Source of the DNA: Siphonodentalium dalli
Lineage: Eukaryota > Mollusca > Scaphopoda > Gadilida > Siphonodentaliidae
Direction of reading: 5' to 3'
DNA length: 64,000 bases
NCBI GenBank assembly: GCA_032622095.1
Contig: CP136066.1
Location: forward strand, 143,931,559 to 143,995,558
The notes under the pieces were generated by a model that saw only the letters and a program-made list of their open reading frames with translations, did not search any database and had not been told where the DNA came from. Below are positions 52,761 to 64,000 of this stretch, one piece after another. Numbering within the stretch: position 1 is the stretch's first letter; the number at the start of each line of letters is the position of its first letter. The position numbers and the translations under genes were made by a program.

Positions 52761-52875
52761 TACAGTAATGCCCTAAATAATTGACTCCTTAACCACAGCA
52801 GAATTATGGGTAACTTTTCAGGATTTAGTCGGAAATATGGCTTGTTGCCATTCATCGGAAAGCTCTCACTGAGGT
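52761..52875. mobile_element. Family A half element, copy A9
   Basis: One arm only: TA-CAGTAATGCCC to GGAAAGCTCTCACTGAG, then an abrupt change to family C sequence. Orthologous to A2 by its flank in G. Confidence 0.85.
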
Positions 52876-53067
52876 CTTGTATCACCCATAGGGAGCCTCG
52901 CATATATAAAAGACTTCTCTGGCTTACAAGGTCAAGGTAAATATTGTTAGGCCAATGTATTCTCTTATATTTGCGAGGCTCCCTATGGGAGACTCGCATA
53001 TATAAGAGAATGCATTGGCACAGGATTTTCGCAAATGTTGAGGAAGCTCCAGTCATGGAAGGGTTAA
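52876..53067 (-). mobile_element. Family C partial, copy C15, fused to A9
   Basis: Starts inside hairpin 1 (CACCCATAGGGAGCCTCGC), keeps the spacer and hairpin 2, and ends AGTCATGGAAGGGTTAA. Confidence 0.8.
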
Positions 53068-54590
53068 ATCTAACAAACATTCATATATGATCAGTAAAGA
53101 TTTTGGAATAATTTACAAGGAATGAATAATGATACATCATCACTGCATGGCTTTGGGGTGTGATGCCATCAATTGTTGGCTGAGAAAACAAAAAGCGAGT
53201 TTCCATATTACAACCCCCACGAGGCTGAATTAGATCCATTAACAGATAGCCACCCAAGAAATGCCGGGTGATGCAATGCAAACAAGATCATGGAAACGTT
53301 TCAAATTACGCAGTTATTGTTCTAGCTAATCCAAATATTATCGCTGGGAAGAAATCCATGATCTCAACAAGCTCCATTATGACAGAATATTGTGAATGCA
53401 GATTATCATAGTCATACATGTATTAATGCTGATTATACAACTCTATTAAATTAGGCCTAAATCAATAAAAACTTTAAAAGGCATTTGGACGCAAACCTCT
53501 GAAAAATTCGCTTTTTTGAGACTTCAGCTTTTTTAGAAGAAGAAAATATAATAGGAAAAATAATTGGATTCTAAGTTGAACTGGATGATTTGTTAACACA
53601 GTGACACCAAGATTTATTTAATTCAAGTGTTTATAACTGAGTCACAATCTAGACACCACAGAAATCACTATTTCAAAATGAAAATGATCTACAAATTATA
53701 AGACAAAAATATATAGGGCATACAAACTCTAATAAATTTCATCAACCAAACCAATATTTTAATTTGGCCTGTACATGTATTTTCATGTGGGTATTCGACA
53801 GTGGTACATACCAAATTGAAACAAGTCTCATATACCGAATATTAAAAAATATGTTAATAATTGTTAAAGTTAACATGCTATCATGATAAAAATTCACGAA
53901 AATGAACTAATTAAGGCGGTAACTCCAACCAAAGTAGGTGGACGTAGACGGCTTTCAAACTCGATCAAGACATTGTTGAACATGTCTCGTATTCAAAATA
54001 TCAACAAAATCAGTTGATAGCTATCGTACTACTGCCAATCTGTAGATGTCCACCACCCGCATGTGAACCGACCTTGCCAAACTATAGGTCAAGTTTTTAA
54101 CTCGACCAATATATTCAGCATATTCTAAGATCAACAGTGGCACAATTATGCGCAATATGATTGGATCTCACCTAAATCCAACTTAAAACAGTATTTGTAG
54201 ATTGTAGATCATATGCTATTCTCAGGATTAAAACTTTGTTGATAATTGTCAAAGATATCGCACTATCATGATAAAAATTAACGAAAATTGTGGCATATTA
54301 AAAACAAATTTGATAATATTAAAAAATGATATTTTAATACAATTAATATATAGATAAATTTCATTTTGTTAAACATTTTTTCGTTACATTTTTATTTTCA
54401 ATAATATCTGGCATATTAAAACAAATTCAATAGTATTAAAATGAAAGTGTCAATGACACTGAAGCTACACTTGGGAAGCAGTTTAATTTTTGCTGAGCAA
54501 TGAATAGAATGATAATGAAGAGGGAAAGCCAAAAAGTTACAGTAAAGACTTGTATTGTGTAGATGAAATTATTTTCATTTCAAACATTTC
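53068..54590. other. Unassigned sequence with diverged short repeats
   Basis: CTATCATGATAAAAATTCAC near 53878 and CTATCATGATAAAAATTAAC near 54262 are related, as is AATTGTTAAAG/AATTGTCAAAG; the first is followed by GGCGGTAACTCC. No gene recognised in 1.5 kb. Confidence 0.5.
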
Positions 54591-55510
54591 ACCAATAAAT
54601 GTGGGCTGCAGGGTGTATGGATGGATTCAAATTTGAAGGGTGTGCTAAAGAATTAAGTCATGCAAAGAGTAAAATCCAAAATTGCTGCTGGTAGCCATGT
54701 TTTCATCGTAAATTGTTCAAATTCGATGACTCCCATCTAGAGGTGATCCTAAACATGCCTGCAAATTTTAAAAACAATTCTCCAATAAATGTGGGCTGTG
54801 GGCTGAGACAATGGATTCAAATTTGAAATCCAAGATGGCTGCTGGCGGCCATATTTTTTTAATTAATTTCGATAAAAATCCATATGAAGTTTGGTGATGA
54901 TCGGATGAGGGATGTAACCTGTAGGGTGTGCCAAAGGATTTAGATATGCAAAGTGTCAAATCCAAGATGGCTGCTGGCAGCCATGTTTTTTATCAAATTT
55001 CGGAAGAAATCAATGGCTCCCATCTAGAGGTCACCCTGAAGACCAATACGAAGGTTGGTGATGATCAGATGAGGGATGTGGTCTGCAGGGTGAGCCAAAG
55101 GATTTAGTCATGCAAAGATTAAAATCCAAGATGGCTGCGGGCGGCCATATTTTTCATTGAAAAATTGCTAAAAATTTGATAGCTCCCATCTAGAGGTGAT
55201 CATGCCTGCAAATTTTCAAAACATTTCTCCAATAAATGTGGCTTGCAGGGTGTGCCAATGGATTCAAATTTGAAATTCAAAATGGCTGCCAGCAGAATTT
55301 TTTTCAAGAATTTCGGAAACAAATCAAAGGCTCCCATCAAGAGGCCACCATGAGGATCCATATGAAGTTTGGTGTTGATTGGATGAGGGATGCAGCCTGT
55401 AGGGTGAGCCAAAGGAAATTGTTGAAGGACAGACGGACGCATGTACGGATGACAGACACCAACATACAGCAATAGCTCAAACTTTACACAGTATATAAAG
55501 TTAAGCTAAA
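54590..55510 (+). repeat. Tandem array I, about five diverged units of 130-165 bp
   Basis: Units repeat AAATCCAAGATGGCTGCTGG, GGCTCCCATCTAGAGG, GTTTGGTGATGATCGGATGA and GGGATG-AGCCTGCAGGGTG. Starts of the AAGATGGCTGC phrase lie near 54671, 54828, 54959, 55123 and 55275. It ends with GACAGACGGACGCATG and CAGCAATAGCTCAAAC. AAGATGGCTGC resembles the YY1 recognition sequence. Confidence 0.75.
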
Positions 55511-56425
55511 AATGAGTGAGGCCTTATGAAAATTCAAGAGATAATCAAAATCAGACAGACTTATCTTATCCCAGACATGACATAAATATTGACAGATGAA
55601 CAGCATTCATTTCTAAAGTACTTTGAAAGTGTTTTTATTAGAAGAAAGAAATAGGATTGTTTCCAATTAGCTGAAGAAAACATCTGAAGTCCACTTCCCC
55701 AGAATACTATGAGTGAAAATAGTGGTAAATTTAATCTGAACTACAGGGATTTTTTATGAAATGGTTAGTAATCAGACTAAGACAAAATAAATAAAAAATT
55801 ACAAGTTCTCAGGCACCTCCTTCGTCACTGAATAGTAAAAACATATTTTGTTCAATAATATGATACGACCCTGCCATGGTGTTATGGGGAAGGACCATGC
55901 GAATGATTGTGTGAACCATCATGAAACAATATGCATATTTAGGCCTAACGTGAATGCTTGATTTATCCAGTTGATTGTTTTCGATGTTAGATGTGGATTT
56001 GAACAATGAAAATGATTTTTATTTGTTTCTGGAGAATGTTTTCCAGATTAAAAAAAAAAAAAATAGCCTCCCTCCCTCATCTAAAAATTGAGATCTAATT
56101 GCCTGAGAATACAGATATTTTATTTTAATGGGCTAATCAAAAGTTAAACAACACCTGATTTATCAATCAATATACAGCTCACTATACTGTTAAATTATTT
56201 CTGCTGGCATGTGGATGCCATTGATATGTTTTTGTTTCTGGCCAATGCCACCACCAAGCTGACCACCAGCGATGAGGAACTATCCACACTGAGTAAAATT
56301 TGGTATAACTATCCATAGTGCTCTTGATTCCCAATTGTGGCATATTAAAAACCAATTAGATATTATTAACAAAATGTGTGAGGCTGTCTCAAAATTTGTG
56401 AGTTAATCATAAAACTTATCAATCC
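55511..56425. other. Unassigned sequence
   Basis: An A13 run lies at about 56051-56063. No gene recognised. Confidence 0.5.
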
Positions 56426-56688
56426 TTAACCCTTTCATGATGGGAACTGAGCTGGTGCAGCATTAAAGAACCTATACCAGTGCATTATCTTATATATGCA
56501 AGTCACCCATAGGGAGCCTCGCATATATAAGAAAATGCACTGGCTTACAAGGGCAAGGTAAATATTGTTAGGCCAATGGATTCTCTTATGTATGTCAGGC
56601 TCCCTATGGGAGACTCGCATATATAAGAGAATGCATTGGCACAGGACTTTCACAAAATTTCAGGAAGCTCCCGTCATGGAATGTTTAA
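56426..56688 (-). mobile_element. Family C MITE, copy C16, complete
   Basis: TTAACCCTTTCATGATGGGA to CGTCATGGAATGTTTAA. Hairpins about 56477-56543 and 56573-56640. Confidence 0.85.
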
Positions 56689-57059
56689 ATGGACTTTGTT
56701 CATTTGATCCTCCAATTTATGTAAAGATAATTTGCAAGGATTGATATCATATATACTACTAGTATATCCATATGGATGATTTCAGTTCCAGTTTGTCGAT
56801 ATATAAATTCTAAGAATGTCTTATATTGTTTCTCGTAATTTTTAATGAATTTGACGTCATTATGATTTTAAAATGTCCAAATATATTCAATGTTCGCGAT
56901 ATTTATGAAATTTTAAAACATAAATTCAAACTATTAAAACATCTTTTTGAAGTTACAGCTTCATTTCAGGAGGTATTTTTGTTTAATGACTATCAATATT
57001 GATATAAGTCATATCAACGTCACCTTAAAAACCATATGTGGTTATTTAACTTCTTCAAA
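56689..57059. other. Unassigned AT-rich sequence
   Basis: No gene or known family recognised. Confidence 0.5.
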
Positions 57060-57398
57060 CTGATATCTTACTATTCAGCCACCACACCCATTTGAAGAAC
57101 ATATGATTCAAATATTATTGCTGAAAACTGAAAACAAGATCGGTTGTATCCTTTTGTAGAACACAACATTTGAACTATGTAAAAATGTAAATATTTAATA
57201 CTTTGCTCATCCCAAATCAATTACTAATCTACAAATGGATATAATTCCATCAATATCAAAGAGTTTGTACATATAATTTATCTTGACATTGTGAGCTGCC
57301 AATATTGATACAAAATTTATGAAAATATCCTGCATTGAGTAAGTGTATTAGGTACGCGCATTTGAACACCATGGCAGAGTGTTTCACTTCACTTTAAC
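57060..57398 (+). mobile_element. Family F, very diverged copy F7
   Basis: TGTAAATATTTAATACTTTG, CAGAGTGTTTCACTTCACTT and the TTTAA end match F; the left part is barely recognisable. Confidence 0.45.
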
Positions 57399-57722
57399 CC
57401 TTTGTGTTGGGATCCCAACCGTATGATGATATTTCTATGACATAAATGTCGTTCTACCAGAATATAAACCATGCAATAGAATAGGGGAACAATTCCTTTT
57501 ACTTGTAAGAAATCTTCAGATATATACGGTAAGTTCATCTTTATATTATCTGATTATTTCCTATTAAAGGGAACTACATATCAATGAGTATATAGACTAT
57601 AGAGAGAAGTCACACCAAGAGCGAGTTTTCTAAAATGCCCCCATGCAATCTGCCTAACAATCAACATCAGTTTCTCTGCACAGAACACGTGGTCTGTGAA
57701 CTGATGATGCTTATTAATTATC
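57396..57722. repeat. Local duplication unit 1 with R-like and D-like ends
   Basis: Starts TTAACCCTTTGTGTTGGG. TATCTGATTATTTCC, AGAAGTCACACCAAGAG, CCCCCATGCAATCTGCCTAA and ACTGATGATGCTTATTAA recur about 375 bp on. Confidence 0.75.
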
Positions 57723-58080
57723 CTATCTTTACTGAATAAATTCAGTTATAAAAGTATACATTGGAATGGTCTATTCTATATCTGGATGGATGCTCAAAAA
57801 ATATAAAGCAGACAACAGACAGATAAACTGAAAATAGAAGTGCGGAAAAATTCCTATTCATTTTGTGGAAAATGTTCAGAAAATAAGTTCAACAAATGGC
57901 TTGTTATCTGATTATTTCCTAAGGGAACTACACACATCAATGAGTATAGAGTAAAGGCGAAGTCACACCAAGAGGGTGTTTTCTAAAATGCCCCCATGCA
58001 ATCTGCCTAACAATCAACACTTTGTTTCTCTGCAGAGCACATGTGGTATGTGTACTGATGATGCTTATTAAGTAACTTCA
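57723..58080. repeat. Local duplication unit 2, containing family D sequence
   Basis: D-type ATACATTGGAATGGTCTATT, GTTCAGAAAATAAGTTCAAC then the shared GAAGTCACACCAAGAGG block. In both units the D terminus is replaced by GAAGTCACACC, so D had been truncated before duplication. Confidence 0.75.
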
Positions 58081-58438
58081 GGTAATATGATTGATGATAG
58101 TTTATACATGACTTCAAACAATCAGTGCTCTTACCTGTAATTAGTGGGTAATTACACACCTGGTGTGGTTAATTTATAGATGTTACACACCTTGTAACAC
58201 ACAGATTGTTCCAATACCTTTAATGATACTAGTACTTACCAAGCAATTTGAATATATGTCTTCGCACCTCAAGATACTAAAAGCAGGAAAGATGACTGAA
58301 TTATATAAAGTGAATACAGTTAAAATATGCAATAATGTTAATAGCTAGTATTTACTCATTTATAAAGATAATTGTCTTGTTTAATTTAGTTGAGAGTTAT
58401 TATTGCAATATGGCACTAAAGATGCTGTCATGGCAGGC
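58081..58438. other. Unassigned sequence
   Basis: No gene or known family recognised. Confidence 0.5.
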
Positions 58439-58964
58439 TAGATCATGCCATGAATCTCTACTCTGGCTATAAATGCCAGTAGAGACCATATTCCAACAGT
58501 TCAAAACCTGGGAACTTTTTGAAGGTTTGACAGGGAACCTTAAAAAGTCGAAAAAATAACATGGGGAATATATTTCTTAGTTATTATCTGTTCCTTAATA
58601 ATGTACTTCACTGTTGGTGAAGGTCCCAACTCAAAATTGCGTGCTTTTCAGTGACTTTTGTGAGCCGATATCGCAATAAACATTGAATTAATTACCCAGG
58701 AGAAATTCCATAATTGTAAGCGAACAAAAGCAAAATCGCTCACAAAGTCAATTATTAAATTCGTGAAATTTCAAGCTGGGACCTTAATCTACAGTGAAGT
58801 ACATTATTAAGGAACTAAGATAATAACTAAGAAATATATTACCCGCTTGATTTTTCGACTTTATAGGGTTCCCTGTCAAAATTTAAAAAAGTTCCAAGGT
58901 TTTGTACTGGTGGAATATGATCTCTATGGGCGTTAGCCAGAGTATAGATTCATGGCATGATTTA
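58439..58964 (-). mobile_element. Family E long-TIR element, copy E4
   Basis: TAGATCATGCCATGAATCTC to TTCATGGCATGATTTA. The unpaired centre (GATATCGCAATAAACATTG) is in the opposite direction to E1-E3, hence the strand. No clean target duplication. Confidence 0.85.
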
Positions 58965-59512
58965 GCAGGGACATGACTAAAGGATCTCCATTGGAGCAAC
59001 TTGGAGTGGTGGTGTATAAAACTGCACCACCTCTCCTTCAGTGGCGGTGGAAGCAACGGAGAGCAAGGGGAGCACACATTCCAGAAAGGGACACTTTTTC
59101 TGTGGCAAACTGTTAAAAATAATAAAAATTGTAATCATACAACAATTTAAAGCAGTTCCCAGAATATGGATATACTTTTCACCTACATGTAGGACAATAT
59201 AAAAATTCTGATATATTAGTTATTTCTTGCCAATCAATGATGTATGAAAGGAAACTTTAATAGTGACCTTGGCAGAGGGGGTTGTTTGCCACCCCAACAC
59301 ACCCCTACCCCTTTTGGCCGATTCTGTTGCCCCTCAATTAACTACCACACATGAACAGATAGTGAATTTAAGGATTTATGCTTTCGAGTTTTTTCTTTGC
59401 ATTCCGTGAATTCAAAGGGCAAGCATTACTTAAGTACTTACCAGAAACATTTCTTTAAACCTCAGAATCCTACAAAAAGAACAATATGTCAGTATTAAAA
59501 TCAAGATATAGA
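58965..59512. other. Unassigned sequence
   Basis: No gene or known family recognised. Confidence 0.5.
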
Positions 59513-59666
59513 GGATCTACAACGAGTTCCCAGTTTATAGCGGAATTTACAAAATGAGTCCAGTAAATTAGTTAATTTTCTGGACGAGCTTTGGCGAGGT
59601 CAAAACCTAATTTACTGGACAAGTTTTGTATATTCCGCTAGAAACTGGGGACGAGTTGTAGATTCT
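59513..59666. mobile_element. Fold-back MITE, about 154 bp
   Basis: GGATCTACAACGAGTTCCCA, AGCGGAATTTACAAAA and GTCCAGTAAATTAG pair in order with CTAATTTACTGGAC, TTTTGTATATTCCGCT and the closing GAGTTGTAGATTC. Arms of about 60 bp, loop about 28 bp. Only copy here. Confidence 0.75.
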
Positions 59667-61119
59667 ATTTATCACATGATCCAATACCTCGAAAAAAAAA
59701 CATTCTTAAATCAACAAATGGGTCGCGAAACTAACATCGGCTTCTATAAGGCATGCGTTGACGTTTCACTCAACTATGCACTTGTCCCAGACAAATAAAG
59801 ACTCTTTGGCGTATTTAATGGCGTATATTTAATGACATAACTTTTGAAACTCTTCAATCATTATAATTTGTTGGAAAAATATTGGAAGCCACAGTATTTT
59901 GAGACTTAACATGCAGAATATAAATTCACGATAAACCGAAAGTCAAAGGTCACCTGGCACATTTCCTGTTGTTAAAAGAACGTTTAATATCACAATTTAT
60001 AGAATGGGTTTATTGAATGGAATAAGGGTAGGATCATGTAATAAATTATTCTACTCAATAGCACAAGTTGAGTTGTTTTTGCTGGGTAAACCAAAGAATA
60101 TTTTTGATGATTGATTTAATACTTCCCGACAGTTACAGGATAACTTCAACATTCTTGGTCTATTCTGATGAATCTTCAGTTTAATTATTGAAAGGCCAAT
60201 GAATTTAAATATATGGTGTATCTCTTCCCTGAGAAAAATACCAAGCATTTTGCGCATATCCCACATGTCGAGTTATCTGTGACTAAAATATACTCCCAGC
60301 ACTAATGCAGGGCGCCTGGGTGTGAACCGCACTGGCTTTATACCATACAGTGACTCCAGCATACAACCAGTAATTAATTAGCTCTCCATATTCCTTTCAT
60401 ATCTCAGCCTGTGGGAGCATGGGCAGGGCACCCTGGCAAATTAATCACCGTTTATTATTCGATGTATAAAATGTTAAATTGTATTGTTATTTTTAAAGGA
60501 AAAACAGAATTGCAATTAGCCAATAAAACGATAAAAACAATTATGACGCAGCAAAACAAAGTTATCAAACGAATTATAATTTTTAGAAAATCAGCAAAAT
60601 ATAATTGAATTAGTTTCCAAAACGACAATTTAACGCATTAGTTCGTTCAATGCAAACGGAACCCAAAACCATGTATTTCCTATAAACAATGCGAAAACGA
60701 TCGTGCATGAACATGTTTTTATCGCTAATTGTATGAATTCAGTTCTTTCTAATTTCGGGTGTAGAGTATATTTTTATTTATACACATGCACATGGGTAAT
60801 TTCCGTATTTATCAACGGATTCGAGCCATTGAAGTCTCAAACCACAACCGCGGATTCCAATTATACACTTGGTACATTTCGTTTTTGTCAAAAGCTGAAG
60901 TTTAATGAAATAAAAAAAATGCGATATATAGTATCAGCTTATTTTTCGATGTGTCACATGATTACGTAACTTACCCACATGCCAGACAGCAGACTGCGGC
61001 GACATAACCTTTGATCTACCGCCGACGGACTGGGCCTGGTAAAGCTATTTTTAACATGGCGTAAGGTAATTAGCCTGTCACATGGACTTCTTTTTTAATG
61101 GAGCGAGAACGAAATGCTG
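59667..61119. other. Unassigned sequence, 1.45 kb
   Basis: GC-richer around 60980-61110. Frames of up to 88 codons have no recognisable domain. GGGTGTGAACCGCACTGG near 60320 faintly resembles the array that follows. Confidence 0.45.
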
Positions 61120-62107
61120 GGTGTGGGTGCGGACAGACTTATTATACCAAAGGCTCGAGCGGCTGCCCAGAATGCTTCACTCCGAAACCGCTATATCGTG
61201 AAATATTTAGTCAACCTACATGTATATGAATATCTTTATTGGATATTATAGAGCTATATTCTCCCGACATATAGCCGTTTTCCAATCGAAAATATATCCA
61301 CGGGAACTTTGATTAATTTTCAATTTACCAGACCTGGGTGTGGGTGCGGTTCGGATATTCACAGTCATCGGCAAACTATTTAATACTTATACACAAGGCT
61401 CGCGTGGCTGTCAGAACGTTTCACTTTGAAACCGTTATATCTTGAAATATTAAGTCACAGCATATGATTCTATTTATTGGATATTATAGAGCTATATTCT
61501 CCCGACATATAGCCGTTTTCCAATCGAAAATATATGCACGGGAACTTTGATTTATTTTCAATTTACCAGACCTGGGTGTGGGTGCGGTTCGGATATTCAC
61601 AGTCATCGGCAAACTATTTAATACTTCTTATACACAAGGCTCGCGTGGCTGTCAGAACGTTTCACTTTGAAACCGTTATATCTTGAAATATTAAGTCACA
61701 GCATATGATTCTATTTATTGGATATTATAGAGCTAATTCTCCCGACATATAGCCGTTTTTGAATCGAAAATATATCCACGGGAACTTTGATTTATTTTCA
61801 ATTTACCAGACCTGGGTGTGGGTTCGGATATTCACAGTCATCGGCAAACTGTTTAATACTTATACACAAGGCTCGCGTGGCTGTCAGAACGTTTCACTTT
61901 TAAACCGTTATATCTTGAAATATTAAGTCACAGCATATGATTCTATTTATTGGATATTATAGAGCTATATTCTCCCGACATATAGCCGTTTTCCAATCGA
62001 AAATATATCCACAGGAACTTTGATTTATTTTCAATTTACCAGACCTGGGTGTGGGTGCGGTTCGGATATTCACAGTCATCGGCAAACTATTTAATACTTC
62101 TTATACT
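61120..62107 (+). repeat. Tandem array H, about four units of 232-245 bp
   Basis: ACACAAGGCTCGCGTGGCTG recurs at 61391, 61632 and 61864 with a diverged first start near 61146. Other constants: GAGCTATATTCTCCCGACAT, CGAAAATATATCCACGGGAA and ACCTGGGTGTGGGTGCGG. Units 2-4 are nearly identical; unit 1 is clearly older. Confidence 0.9.
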
Positions 62108-62618
62108 GGCACGGTATATTTGTTTGGTTCCTATTTTGTCGGTTCATAGATGCCGACCAAAATATTATAGCTGAGTTTAGGCGGAGAAAATTTTTCGGAA
62201 GATTAGTTTGCTACCAGTTACCATACCTAAAAAGAGTGTCTTGCTACCTGTTTTCCTTTTTAAATGTAAGTTAGGTTTTTAAAAATTTCGTTTATTTATC
62301 ATTTCAGATTCAGGTTTTTTTTTAAATCATAAAAATTAAATTAAATTTTTTTTAAAGTTAAACTTTGAATTAAAATTTATAATTATAAACTTGCAATGAA
62401 AAAGACAGTTTTATGGTGTATATTAGGCTGGACTGAGGATCTAAAAATGTAAAAAAAAAGAAAAGAATTTAATTAAATTTTAAAATTAAAAAAATGAAAT
62501 TTGAAACGTGATATACATTGCTTATGAAGACATATCTAAGCAGCTGACTGCAAATTAATTAGTATAACAAGCCTTAAAGGGTAAACATACCAGCTGTGTT
62601 GTCACTGTGATTACCGGC
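62108..62618. other. Unassigned, very AT-rich
   Basis: 62270-62500 is almost only A and T with A- and T-homopolymers. No gene recognised. Confidence 0.6.
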
Positions 62619-62680
62619 ACCGGCCGTCAGCGTTAGTTAATTAGACAGCGCTGTCTAATTAACTAACACTAGCGGCCGGT
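62619..62680. other. Perfect 36-bp palindrome within a 62-bp imperfect palindrome
   Basis: GTTAGTTAATTAGACAGC is followed at once by its exact complement (62632-62667, no spacer). ACCGGCCG and CGGCCGGT extend the symmetry outwards with a few mismatches. Confidence 0.9.
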
Positions 62681-62804
62681 ATGCAATAACCCAGTGCGGT
62701 TCAGATGGCTCTGGATTTAGTCACAGTTAACTCGACATGCAAGTCCCAAATTTTTGTGTCAAAAAATTTACAGAGGCCGCCTGGGCTTACCGATGGGTGT
62801 ATAC

Positions 62805-63011
62805 AGTAATATAAAGTTCAACAAACGACAATGATGTCATTTTAGAACTTATTATGTGAACATTTCGCTCCAATAACTAGGACTTCGTCTGCACTTGTAT
62901 TATCTGTTGTCTACTTTTTTTTCTGAAAAACCATTCAAATGAATAATAGACCATTCCAATGTATATGTTTATAACTGAGTGGAAAAATCCATTTAGTATA
63001 GAAAGGGTTAG
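62805..63011 (-). mobile_element. Family D partial, copy D12
   Basis: AAAGTTCAACAAACGAC, TAATAGACCATTCCAATGTA and CCATTTAGTATAGAAAGGGT then TAG. Confidence 0.75.
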
Positions 63012-63029
63012 CAGTAAAGCATTTCTTTA

Positions 63030-63247
63030 TACAGTAATGCCCTAAATAATCGACTCCTTAACCACAGCAGAATTATGTGTAACTTTTCAGGATTTAGACG
63101 GAAATATGGCTTGTTGCCATTCATTGGAAAGCTCTTAAGTGAGAGCGTTCCGATGAATGGCAACAAGCCATATTTCCGACTAAATCCTGAAAAGTTACCC
63201 CTAATTCCGCTGTGGTTAAACAGTCGATTATTTAGGGCATTACTGTA
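63030..63247. mobile_element. Family A fold-back MITE, copy A10
   Basis: TA-CAGTAATGCCC to GGGCATTACTG-TA, arms of about 100 bp, centre GAAAGCTCTTAAGTGAGAGC. Confidence 0.9.
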
Positions 63248-63314
63248 TATACTAGTATAATAAAATGTTTATTCCTATTTTATACAAATGGAGCACAGGA
63301 CTTGAAAAATATCT

Positions 63315-63577
63315 TTAAACCTTCCATGACTGAAGCTTTGCGAAAACACTGTGCCAATGCATTTTCTAACACATGCGAGTCTCCCATGGGATCGAGCCTC
63401 ACATATATGTTTTTTAGAGAATGCATTGGCCTAACAATATTTACCTTGATCTTTTAAGTCAGTGCATTCTCTTATATATGTGAGGCTCCCTATGTGAGAC
63501 TCGCATATGTTTAAGAGAATGCACTGGCACAGGATCTTTATTGTTGCTCCAGCACAGCTCCGTCATGAAAAGGTTAA
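63315..63577 (+). mobile_element. Family C MITE, copy C17
   Basis: TTAAACCTTCCATGACTGAA to CCGTCATGAAAAGGTTAA. Both hairpins carry small insertions (GTTTTTTAG near 63408, TTTA near 63510). Confidence 0.8.
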
Positions 63578-64000
63578 ACTAAAGTTTCTAAACAACAAGG
63601 GAATTAAATACTAAGAGATTTTGTGAATTGAGAATTTTAAGGCCAAAATTGGGAAAAACCTGACTATTTCCCATCGGGAATGGGGTGCATTTTCGTCCCC
63701 TGTCATAACGTACGTTGCCCAAAAAATCCATGAAAGTGGATAATAAAACACATTTTTGTAAAATGTAATAATCTGTTCTGAGATTCTTGTAGCAATCATG
63801 TTTAACCAATAATCAAATTGGTGCACTGTCTGGTACCTTATCAATTGGCTGGATAGGTTACCCATGATACAGACATCACCAATGAAGGAAAACTGACAAT
63901 GATGAGGTGTCAAGTGTTGGATATAAATGTATACTCACAGCATGTAATCCCCCATGATACAGGAAACTTCACCAGTTGGGGGGATGTCAATCATGAAGAA
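63578..64000. other. Unassigned sequence to window end
   Basis: Overlapping minus-strand frames of 73 and 100 codons (63588-63913) without recognisable motifs; not called. Confidence 0.45.

Overview
The window looks like intergenic DNA from an AT-rich animal nuclear genome. There are no closely packed genes, no operons and no long open frames apart from one 290-codon frame. The sequence is dominated by short non-autonomous transposons, tandem arrays and low-copy duplications. Repeats with a GGGC(A/C)GTAACTC core, repeats ending in ACGGACGGAC-type tails, and a GATGAGGGATG/AAGATGGCTGC array recall repeats I associate with molluscs and other lophotrochozoans. I therefore favour a marine mollusc or relative, from memory rather than from a search. 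No host gene, rRNA or intact tRNA was recognised.

Region by region. 1-3.4 kb holds a long-TIR element (E), a GC-rich island with the only sizeable ORF (minus strand, ORF1/gag-like in composition), a Helitron-like element, a tRNA-derived SINE candidate and a fold-back MITE. 3.8-11.3 kb holds twin-hairpin elements (families B and C), some nested and some inside tandem duplications, plus a 32-bp minisatellite and poly-G runs. 11.7-21.9 kb holds a multi-module repeat (G) carrying a TA-flanked MITE, then families P, F, D, S and E. 21.9-30.6 kb holds a 2-kb-separated segmental duplication with filled and empty insertion sites, and nested D/A and R/F insertions. 30.6-39.1 kb is mostly unassigned, with P, A, C, E and a Helitron 3' terminus. 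39.1-46.3 kb holds two further local duplications with differential insertions. 47-56 kb holds A, C, B, F, an inverted copy of G, and three short tandem arrays. 56-64 kb holds E, a 240-bp tandem array of about four units, a perfect 36-bp palindrome, and final D, A and C copies.

The main families, named locally, are these. A: fold-back MITE, about 215 bp, TA target duplication (Tc1/mariner-like). B: about 445 bp, hairpin at each end, 10-bp target duplication (Mutator-like). C: about 260 bp, two hairpins of about 68 bp in tandem, TTAA target (piggyBac-like). D, O, Q and R: further families beginning TTAA-CCYTTT or close variants. E: about 520 bp with long inverted arms. F: about 360 bp, TTAAAG ends. 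G: modular repeat with many GGGAGAAGT motifs. L: about 130-bp MITE with CAGGGAYGYCGG ends and an 8-bp target duplication (hAT-like). P: about 430 bp with an internal hairpin. No transposase gene for any of them was found here, so all must be mobilised, if at all, by enzymes encoded elsewhere. The most informative feature is the set of natural filled/empty site pairs inside local duplications. They give target duplications and relative insertion ages directly from this window.
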